A program made the translations under genes and the position numbers. The notes beneath the pieces are model-generated. The model saw only the letters and a list, made by a program, of their open reading frames with translations. It did no database searches and had not been told where the DNA came from. Shown here piece by piece: positions 57,777 through 64,000 of a stretch of 64,000 nucleotides of DNA. Origin of the DNA: Pseudomonas sp. PB120 (GTDB lineage Bacteria > Pseudomonadota > Gammaproteobacteria > Pseudomonadales > Pseudomonadaceae); contig NZ_RWIN01000040.1 of NCBI RefSeq assembly GCF_009761815.1, forward strand, positions 48,436-112,435, written 5' to 3'. Within the stretch, counting starts at the first letter, position 1. The number at the start of each line of letters is the position of its first letter.

Positions 57777-59300
57777 TCAGTTCAAATTCGGCAACGCTTT
57801 TTGCAGCAAAACGGGGTCTTTCAAAACGCCGGCAGCAGCGGCGATGTCCGGTGCCAGCCAGCGGTCCTGATCGTAAGCGGGGACGCGTTCGCGCAGCAGG
57901 CACCACGCGGCATCGGTGCCGGCGCCAAAACGCTGTTCTTTCAAAAATTCGAAAGCCTGGGCCGCCAACAGGTATTCGATGGCGAGGATCTGCGTGCAGT
58001 TTTCCAGGGTACGGTGCAGCTTCAACGCGGCGGTGGTACCCATGCTCAAGTGATCTTCCTGCAGGCCCGAGGTAACGTAGTTGTCGAGCACCGCCGGTTG
58101 CGCCAATTGGCGGTTTTCCGCGCACAACGAAGCGGCGACGTATTGCACGATCATCATCCCGGAGTTCACCCCCGGATTAGCCACCAGAAACGCTGGCAGA
58201 CCGCTGACGTGCGGGTTGATCAAACGGTCGAGGCGACGCTCGGCGATGGAACCGATTTCCGCCATGGCGATGGCCAGCAAATCTGCTGCCATAGCCACGG
58301 ATTGGCCGTGGGGATTGGCCTGGGACATCACGCGGAAGTTGTCCGGCGTCCCCAACAACAACGGGTTATCGGTGCAGCCGTTGAGTTCGATTTCAATCTG
58401 TTTAATCGCGTGCTGAAGCTGATCGCGAGCAGCGCCGTGAACCTGTGGAATCGAGCGGATGCTCAGCGCGTCCTGAGTGCGAATGCCTTTGCTGCCGGCA
58501 ATCACTTCACTGCCGTCGAGCAACGCCCGCAGGTTGATCCCGACCTGCTGCATGCCCGGGTGCGGCTTGAGCGCGATGATCTCGGCGTCGAACGCCGCGA
58601 TCTGGCCACGCTGGGCCTCGAAGCTCATGGCGCTGATCACGTCGGCCCATTGCAGCAGGCGCGTGGCGTCGGCAATGGCCAGGCAGCTGAGACCGCTCAT
58701 GCAGGGCGTGCCGTTGACCAGGCACAAGCCATCTTTCGCGCCGAGCTGAACCGGCTGCAAACCTTCTTCGGCGAGCGCCTGCTGCGCGGACACGATTTTC
58801 CCGCGATAGCTGACATTTCCGACACCCAGCAACGCGATGCCGATGTGGGCCATGTGGGTCAGGTAACCGACCGAACCCTGGGACGGCACTTGCGGGGTGA
58901 TGCCGCGGTTGAGCAGCGCCAGCAGCGCTTCGACCACCTGGCGATGGATGCCGGATTTGCCCTGGGAGAAATTGCGGATCGCGGCACACATGATCGCGCG
59001 CGTCTGTTCGTCGGCCAGCGGTGCGCCAACGCCACAGGCGTGGCTGAGCAAGGTGTTGCGAGACAGTTGGGTGAGTTGTTCGCCCTTGAGCGATACGTTC
59101 GACAAGGCGCCCAGGCCGGTGTTGACGCCATAGGCGCGTTCGCCGCTGATGACGATGCGCTGGACAATGGCTTGGGCATTTTCGATACGAGCCCAGACCT
59201 GCGCCGACAGCTCGAGCTGTGCGCCGTGACGGGCTACGGCAACCACATCCTGCCAACGCATCGGGGCGTCGGCGATAACGATTTTTTCAGCCTGGGACAT
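57777..59300 (-). CDS. HutH paralogue lacking the MIO tripeptide
   Basis: Full-length (507 residues) member of the HAL/PAL family. I take the ATG at 59300 (MSQAEKIVIADAPMRW), preceded by GAGG, rather than the ATG at 59312. The loop that should read [14 protein letters not shown] reads GSVGYLTHMAH (142-152), exactly three residues shorter, so no MIO group can form in the known way. The Tyr of QDPYSLR is Leu (QDALSIR) and the Phe of GGNFH is Pro (QANPHG), while the first Tyr (AYGVNTGLG), His (LSHACGVG), Asn (LVNGTP) and Glu (QEDHLSM) remain. No frameshift or stop. It may be a regulatory or partner subunit or have another activity. Position matches a gene called hutH1 in some Pseudomonas hut loci, but I leave the symbol empty. 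Confidence 0.85.
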   Translation of the reverse strand: MSQAEKIVIADAPMRWQDVVAVARHGAQLELSAQVWARIENAQAIVQRIVISGERAYGVNTGLGALSNVSLKGEQLTQLSRNTLLSHACGVGAPLADEQTRAIMCAAIRNFSQGKSGIHRQVVEALLALLNRGITPQVPSQGSVGYLTHMAHIGIALLGVGNVSYRGKIVSAQQALAEEGLQPVQLGAKDGLCLVNGTPCMSGLSCLAIADATRLLQWADVISAMSFEAQRGQIAAFDAEIIALKPHPGMQQVGINLRALLDGSEVIAGSKGIRTQDALSIRSIPQVHGAARDQLQHAIKQIEIELNGCTDNPLLLGTPDNFRVMSQANPHGQSVAMAADLLAIAMAEIGSIAERRLDRLINPHVSGLPAFLVANPGVNSGMMIVQYVAASLCAENRQLAQPAVLDNYVTSGLQEDHLSMGTTAALKLHRTLENCTQILAIEYLLAAQAFEFLKEQRFGAGTDAAWCLLRERVPAYDQDRWLAPDIAAAAGVLKDPVLLQKALPNLN

Positions 59301-59337
59301 CTTCAACCTCATGGCAATTCTGTTGATGCATGACTTC

Positions 59338-59432
59338 TGTGGCGAGGGAGCTTGCTCCCGCTGGACTGCGAAGGAGGCCCAAAAATCTTGCGACCGCTAC
59401 GCGCTCGAGCGGGAGCAAGCTCCCTCGCCACA
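59338..59432. repeat. REP doublet between hutH-like and hutV
   Basis: TGTGGCGAGGGAGCTTGCTC and GAGCAAGCTCCCTCGCCACA around a short interior; a shortened member of the family seen beside hslVU. Confidence 0.8.
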
Positions 59433-59455
59433 AAAGCGGTCTCGCCACAAATTTT

Positions 59456-60286
59456 TTAAACCACCGCAGCCCGACGCTGTACGAACCGGTCCACATATTC
59501 ATCCGCCGGCGAGTGCAGAATCTCTCGCGGTGTGCCGACCTGAATCAGGCGGCCATCCTTGAGGATCGCAATGCGGTTGCCGATGCGCACGGCCTCGTCG
59601 AGGTCGTGGGTGATGAAGACGATGGTCTTGTGCAGGGTCTTTTGCAGTTCCAGCAACTGATCCTGCATCTCGGCGCGGATCAGCGGGTCGAGCGCACTGA
59701 ACGCTTCGTCCATCAGGATGATGTCGGTGTCCGCCGCCAAGGCACGGGCCAGGCCCACACGCTGACGCATGCCGCCCGACAGCTGATGCGGGTATTTGTT
59801 TTCGTAGCCCTTGAGGCCCACGGTGTTGATCCAGTGCAGCGCGCGCTCGGAGCACATTTGCTTGCTCTCGCCACGCACTTTCAAACCGTAGGCAACGTTA
59901 TCCACCACGGTCTTGTGCGGCAGCAGGCCGAAGCTCTGGAACACCATGCTGATCTTGTGCCGGCGAAATTCGCGCAGGGCTTCCATGTCGTATTGCAGGA
60001 TGTCCACGCCGTCCACCAGGATCGCGCCGCTGGTCGGGTCGATCAGGCGATTGAAGTGGCGCACCAGCGTCGATTTTCCAGAGCCCGACAGCCCCATGAT
60101 CACGAAGATCTCGCCGGTGCCGATGCTCAACGACAAGTCGTTCACACCAACCACACAACCGGTTTCGGACAGCACCTGATCCTTGGTTTTACCCTGGCCG
60201 ATCATGGCCAGCGCATCCTTGGAACGGTTGCCGAAAATCTTGAAGACGTTTTTGACTTCGATCTTGCTCACGGTTGCGTTGTTCAT
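59456..60286 (-). CDS. hutV: Histidine-type ABC importer ATPase HutV
   Basis: ATPase of the glycine-betaine/proline-type (QAT) family, 276 residues, here in the hut locus. Walker A GLSGSGKST (65-73), LSGGMRQRVGLARAL, Walker B ILMDEAFSALDPL. There is no C-terminal CBS pair, unlike ProV/OpuA, so regulation by ionic strength is not expected. Its start overlaps the hutW stop by four bases. Confidence 0.92.
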   Translation of the reverse strand: MNNATVSKIEVKNVFKIFGNRSKDALAMIGQGKTKDQVLSETGCVVGVNDLSLSIGTGEIFVIMGLSGSGKSTLVRHFNRLIDPTSGAILVDGVDILQYDMEALREFRRHKISMVFQSFGLLPHKTVVDNVAYGLKVRGESKQMCSERALHWINTVGLKGYENKYPHQLSGGMRQRVGLARALAADTDIILMDEAFSALDPLIRAEMQDQLLELQKTLHKTIVFITHDLDEAVRIGNRIAILKDGRLIQVGTPREILHSPADEYVDRFVQRRAAVV

Positions 60287-61134
60287 TTGCTCACCTCATG
60301 CCGTGCACGACCGTACGCCTGTGTAATGCGGTCGATTACCACTGCCAGAATCACGATCGCCAGACCGGCTTCAAGGCCACGTCCGACGTTGAGGGTCTGA
60401 ATCCCCACCAACACGTCTTCGCCCAAGCCACGGGCACCGATCATCGAGGCGATCACCACCATCGACAGGGCCATCATGGTGGTCTGGTTGATCCCGGCCA
60501 TGATGCTCGGCAGGGCCAGCGGCAGTTGCACGCCGAACAGTTGCTGCCAGCGGTTGGCACCGAAGGCGTTGATCGCTTCCATCACTTCGCCGTCAACCTG
60601 GCGGATGCCCAGATCGGTCAGGCGGATCAGCGGCGGGGCGGCGTAGATCACCGTGGCGAAGATCGCCGGGACCTTGCCCAGGCCAAACAGCATCAGCACC
60701 GGGATCAGGTACACGAAGCTCGGCATGGTCTGCATGATGTCCAGCAGCGGCATCAGGATCGAACGCAGGCGATTGCTGCGTGCCGAGAGAATGCCCAGCG
60801 GAATGCCGATCAGCACCGAAATGATCGTGGCGACCATCATCAGCGCCAGCGTCTGCATCAGCTTGTCCCACAGGCCGACCGCACCCACCAGGAACAGCAA
60901 GCCGACGATGACCGCCGTGGTCACGACCTTGCGGGTCGCGTGCCAGGCAACGCCCGCCACGATCGCCAGCATCAGCCACCAGGGCGCCGCACGCAGCAGC
61001 CCTTCAAGATTGACGATGGCCCACAACAGGGTGTCGGAGATGTGCCGGAACACGTCGCCGTAGTTGGTAACCAGCGAATCGACCCAACTGTTGACCCAGT
61101 CGGCGATGGAAAAGGTAAAGCTTTCGGGAAACAT
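60283..61134 (-). CDS. hutW: Histidine-type ABC importer permease HutW
   Basis: Membrane subunit of 283 residues with about six spans and the EAA-type loop EAINAFGANRWQQLFGVQLPL (key residues EA-x3-G-x9-LPL), ProW-like. It lies between the ATPase and the binding-protein genes and is coupled to hutV. Confidence 0.92.
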   Translation of the reverse strand: MFPESFTFSIADWVNSWVDSLVTNYGDVFRHISDTLLWAIVNLEGLLRAAPWWLMLAIVAGVAWHATRKVVTTAVIVGLLFLVGAVGLWDKLMQTLALMMVATIISVLIGIPLGILSARSNRLRSILMPLLDIMQTMPSFVYLIPVLMLFGLGKVPAIFATVIYAAPPLIRLTDLGIRQVDGEVMEAINAFGANRWQQLFGVQLPLALPSIMAGINQTTMMALSMVVIASMIGARGLGEDVLVGIQTLNVGRGLEAGLAIVILAVVIDRITQAYGRARHEVSK

Positions 61135-61204
61135 AAGAGACTCTCAATCAAGGGGTTGCGATCAAGCGTCCGACTGCCGTTGTCGACAGCCGGAGAGACT
61201 CAAC

Positions 61205-62173
61205 CTACAAAGCCGCGTCGATTTTCTTGGCTGCGTCGTCGCTCACCCACGCGTGCCAGACTTCAGGATGTTCCTTCAGGAAGATCTTGGCCAGTTTTGG
61301 CGACTCGATCCGCTCTTTGGTCATGCGTCCCAAATTCTGGTTCAGCAGGTCGATTGGCAAGTTGACTTTTTCCAGCACAGCCACCAATTCCGGGGCCTCT
61401 TCGTGGAAGGTCTTGGACAGGCCGACCTTGATGGTCACGCTCTTGTCGACGCCTGGCTTCTCTTCGAGTTTGACCGCATCGATTTGCCCCATCAGCGGAG
61501 TTGGCGACCAGTAGTAGAACAGGATTGGCTCGCCACGCTTGTAGCTCGACAGCACGGCCGCATCCAGCGCCGGGCCGGTGCCAGGGCGGAAGTTGGTGTA
61601 GGTGCTTTCCAGGCCGTAGCTTTTCAGCATTTCGCTGTTGTCCAGCTCACAGGTCCAGCCGGCCGGGCAGTTGTAGAAACGGCCTTTCGATGGCTCTTCC
61701 TGGTCCTTGAACACGGCGGAGTACTTGGCCAGGTCAGCAATGTTTTTCAGGTCCGGCGCCTTGGGTTCCAGCTTGCGCTTGGCGTCGCCTTCGATCACAT
61801 AGCGCGGCACGTACCAGCCTTCTACCGCACCCACGACCGGAGCGCCGACACCGACCACTTTGCCGGCCTTCTCAGCCTTGTTCCATACTTCGCTGCGGCC
61901 GACCCACTCTTCGGCAAACACTTGGATGTCGTTGCTGCTCAGGGCGTTTTCCATGGTGATGGAGTTGCCCGGCAGGCTGTCAGTCTTGCAGTCGTAACCT
62001 TTCTCCAACACGACTTGCAGCACGTCGGTCAGCAGCATGGCGCTTTCCCAGTTCAGGCCGGCGAATTTCACCGGTTTGCCGGACTCGCACCAACCCGCCG
62101 CCTGAGTGGCGCCAGCGCTGGCCAGCAGGCCCATGGAAAGCAATGTGGTCAGCAGGGTCTTGTTCGATTTCAT
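61205..62173 (-). CDS. hutX: Histidine-type ABC importer binding protein HutX
   Basis: Periplasmic binding protein of the ProX/OpuAC family, 322 residues from the ATG at 62173, with a signal peptide ending in TQA (about 23-25). Family stretches are VKFAGLNWESAMLLTDV, AEEWVGRSEVW and ILFYYWSPTPLMG. In P. fluorescens-type hut loci this system takes up histidine; the ligand here is inferred from context. Confidence 0.92.
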   Translation of the reverse strand: MKSNKTLLTTLLSMGLLASAGATQAAGWCESGKPVKFAGLNWESAMLLTDVLQVVLEKGYDCKTDSLPGNSITMENALSSNDIQVFAEEWVGRSEVWNKAEKAGKVVGVGAPVVGAVEGWYVPRYVIEGDAKRKLEPKAPDLKNIADLAKYSAVFKDQEEPSKGRFYNCPAGWTCELDNSEMLKSYGLESTYTNFRPGTGPALDAAVLSSYKRGEPILFYYWSPTPLMGQIDAVKLEEKPGVDKSVTIKVGLSKTFHEEAPELVAVLEKVNLPIDLLNQNLGRMTKERIESPKLAKIFLKEHPEVWHAWVSDDAAKKIDAAL

Positions 62174-62242
62174 TGTTGTGACGCTCCTAATCATGAATTG
62201 GCTTACGGCAGTCAAGAGGCATCCAGCCCTGTCCACGTCCAA

Positions 62243-63715
62243 TCAGGCCTGCACCGCAGCGCGACCGGCACCGATTGTTCCAGGTTGTACAACGCTGTCC
62301 TGCTCGACCGGCAGAATCAGTTGATCGGGCACCGTGCCATGCCATTTTTTTGCACACACGTAATACAGGGCGGCGGGAATCACCAGACCGATGATCCAGG
62401 AGATATCCACATCCCCCAGCGCCGCCACCAGCGGACCGGTATAGAACTTGGAGGAGATGAACGGCAACTGCACCAGCACACCGAAAACATAGACGCTGAT
62501 ACCCAGAACGTTCCAGCGACCGTAACGTCCGTTCGGATCGGACAGTGCCGGCACGTCATAGCGCTCACGGGTGATGCAGTAGTAGTCCACCAGGTTGATC
62601 GCGCTCCATGGCGTGAAGAACGCCAGCAGGAACAGGATGAAGGACTTGAACGCACCGAGGAACGAGTGCTGGCCGAGCAACGCCATCAGCGTCGCCGCAC
62701 CCACGATGACCAGCACGAACACCAGACGCTGCAAGCGCGTGACTTTCAGGTCACCACGGAAGCCGCTGATGATGGTCGCAATGCACATGAAGCTGCCGTA
62801 GGAGTTCAGTGTGGAGATGGTGACCTTGCCGAACGCGATGCTGAAGTACAGCAGCGCGGCGGTGGCACCGGTTCCACCCAGACCCACGATGTAGGCCACT
62901 TCGTGACCCGCGAATTGCCCGTTGGCCGAGGCGGCGGCGAACACGCCGAGGATCATCGCCACTTGTGCGCCAATGACCGAGCCCGCGCCGGCGGCAAAAA
63001 AGGTTTTCACCGAAGACGTCTTGCTCGGCAGGTAGCGTGAATAGTCAGCCACGTAAGGGCCGAAGGCGATCTGCCAGGACGCCGCGAGCGACACCGCCAG
63101 CAGGAAGCTGCTCCAGCTGAAGTGGCGGATTTGCAGCAGTGCGCCAACGTCCGTCTGGCTCATCAGGCGACTGAACAGGAAAACAAAGGCAATGACACCA
63201 ATGACACTGGCGATGCGGCCAATCCAGTGGATCACCCGATAACCCAGCACCGTGACCAGCACGATGACACTGGCGAAAATCAGAATGCCGGCGCTGTCGC
63301 TGACGCTAAACAACTGCCCCAGCGCCTGGCCGGAAAGAACGGTACCCGTGGCGGTGAAACCGAGGTACATCAGGCAGACCAGTACGATCGGGATAGCCGC
63401 GCCATAAACACCAAACTGCACGCGACTGGAGATCATCTGCGGCAGGCCAAGTTTGGGCCCCTGCGCAGCGTGCAGCGCCATGACGCCGCCGCCGAGCAGT
63501 TGGCCGATCAGCAAACCGATCAACGACCAGAACACATCACCGCCCAGCACCACGGCCAGGGCCCCGGTGACAATCGCGGTGATTTGCAGGTTGGCCCCCA
63601 TCCACAGGGTGAACTGACTGAATAGACGACCGTGTCTTTCCGCTTCCGGGATGTAGTCGATCGAACGTTTCTCGATCAACGGTTTACTGCCTGCACGTTC
63701 ATCTTGGACAGCCAT
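62243..63715 (-). CDS. hutT: NCS1-type permease of the hut locus (probable urocanate transporter)
   Basis: Nucleobase-cation-symport-1 (CodB-like) permease of 490 residues with about twelve membrane spans; the stretches QFTLWMGANLQI, FGVYGAAIPIV and SWQIAFGPYVADYSRY are typical. Its place directly after hutU, with hutXWV following, matches a transporter assigned to urocanate uptake in P. fluorescens. A Crc/Hfq-type AATAACAA site lies 18 bases before the start. Confidence 0.85.
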   Translation of the reverse strand: MAVQDERAGSKPLIEKRSIDYIPEAERHGRLFSQFTLWMGANLQITAIVTGALAVVLGGDVFWSLIGLLIGQLLGGGVMALHAAQGPKLGLPQMISSRVQFGVYGAAIPIVLVCLMYLGFTATGTVLSGQALGQLFSVSDSAGILIFASVIVLVTVLGYRVIHWIGRIASVIGVIAFVFLFSRLMSQTDVGALLQIRHFSWSSFLLAVSLAASWQIAFGPYVADYSRYLPSKTSSVKTFFAAGAGSVIGAQVAMILGVFAAASANGQFAGHEVAYIVGLGGTGATAALLYFSIAFGKVTISTLNSYGSFMCIATIISGFRGDLKVTRLQRLVFVLVIVGAATLMALLGQHSFLGAFKSFILFLLAFFTPWSAINLVDYYCITRERYDVPALSDPNGRYGRWNVLGISVYVFGVLVQLPFISSKFYTGPLVAALGDVDISWIIGLVIPAALYYVCAKKWHGTVPDQLILPVEQDSVVQPGTIGAGRAAVQA

Positions 63716-63732
63716 GGTTCAACCTCTGTGGA

Positions 63733-63740
63733 TTGTTATT
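63733..63740 (-). promoter_or_regulatory. Candidate Crc/Hfq site before hutT
   Basis: Minus-strand AATAACAA fits the AANAANAA motif, 17-25 bases upstream of the hutT start, where Hfq-Crc binding would block ribosome access. Hut genes are known targets of carbon catabolite repression in Pseudomonas. Confidence 0.45.
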
Positions 63741-63757
63741 AGGGTTTACTCGATCCC

Positions 63758-63861
63758 TGTAGCAGCTGCCGAAGGCTGCGTCGGGTTGCGAAGCGACCCC
63801 GGCATTCCAAGTTGGAACGAAGGTCCTTCGGCCCTTAACGCAGCCTGCGGCAGCTGCTACA
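63758..63861. repeat. Imperfect inverted repeat between hutU and hutT
   Basis: TGTAGCAGCTGCCGAAGGCTGCGT opposed (positions 63758 on) by a partner ending GGCAGCTGCTACA at 63861; related to the 42-base repeat at 32239-32371. Confidence 0.75.
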
Positions 63862-63869
63862 TGGCTAGT

Positions 63870-64000
63870 TTATTTGCCGGTAATCATCGGCAGGTTCAGC
63901 CCTTGTTCCTTGGCGCAGTCGATCGCGATCTGGTAACCCGCATCGGCGTGGCGCATGACGCCGGTCGCCGGGTCGTTGTGCAGCACGCGAGCGATTCGCT
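63870..64000 (-). CDS. hutU: Urocanate hydratase (C-terminal end)
   Basis: The reverse-strand frame ends in [18 protein letters not shown] and [15 protein letters not shown], the conserved C-terminus of urocanase, which hydrates urocanate to imidazolonepropionate. Most of the gene is beyond the window edge. It is the promoter-proximal gene of the part of the hut locus seen here. Confidence 0.93.
   Translation of the reverse strand, partial: RIARVLHNDPATGVMRHADAGYQIAIDCAKEQGLNLPMITGK

Noticed and set aside
61064..63040. 658-codon plus-strand frame opposite hutX and hutT.
   Set aside because: Crosses gene borders of two well-supported genes on the other strand and has no recognisable domain.

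Overview
This window is chromosomal DNA of a Pseudomonas, almost certainly of the P. fluorescens group. The evidence is the pilMNOPQ-aroK order, the mcl-PHA locus phaC1-phaZ-phaC2-phaD-phaFI, the ubiE-ubiJ-ubiB-hisI-hisE-tatABC order, the hut locus with two hutH-type genes, opgGH, and many GC-rich REP doublets between genes. Most of the window is GC-rich (one hand-counted core line is 67% GC). It is nearly all housekeeping or conserved metabolic gene content.

Layout, left to right. 1-5.3 kb: aroK (cut by the window edge) and the type IV pilus alignment genes pilQPONM on the minus strand, divergent from the penicillin-binding protein 1A gene. 8-18.6 kb: malic enzyme, a thermonuclease-like protein, ribosomal protein L31, PriA, ArgRS, a SPOR-domain protein, the HslVU protease and a DUF971 protein. 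18.6-26 kb: the medium-chain PHA locus, with two synthases, the depolymerase, the TetR-type activator and convergent phasin genes. 26-32.2 kb: ubiquinone genes, hisI/hisE, tatABC and rsmE in one direction. 32.5-34.4 kb: a chemoreceptor. 44.7-52 kb: an amino-acid ABC importer and the osmoregulated glucan genes opgGH. 52.3-53.7 kb: dtd and proline iminopeptidase. 54-64 kb: the histidine-utilisation locus hutG, I, H, H-like, V, W, X, T and the end of hutU, all on the minus strand.

The exception is about 34.4-44.7 kb, which is visibly AT-rich (two hand-counted lines are 43% and 35% GC). It carries a compact gene set that looks like a small, undescribed biosynthetic and export cluster: a PLP aminotransferase-fold enzyme, a D-2-hydroxyacid-dehydrogenase-fold protein without the catalytic Arg, a PaaK-like adenylate-forming enzyme, an ABC-F ATPase of resistance-protein size, and a three-gene ABC-2 exporter. 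A VOC (bleomycin-resistance-like) gene with its own promoter sits inside the cluster on the other strand. An orphan Rhs-core gene closes the island. Gene order and protein types suggest a small amino-acid-derived metabolite made, exported and possibly protected against at the ribosome; this is inference.

Other points of interest are an apparently intact hutH paralogue that lacks the Ala-Ser-Gly which forms the MIO cofactor, an rpmE terminator encoded inside codons 2-11 of the next gene, and a long nested hairpin plus a Crc/Hfq-type A-rich site around the phaC1 start. No tRNA, rRNA, CRISPR array, insertion sequence or phage gene was recognised.
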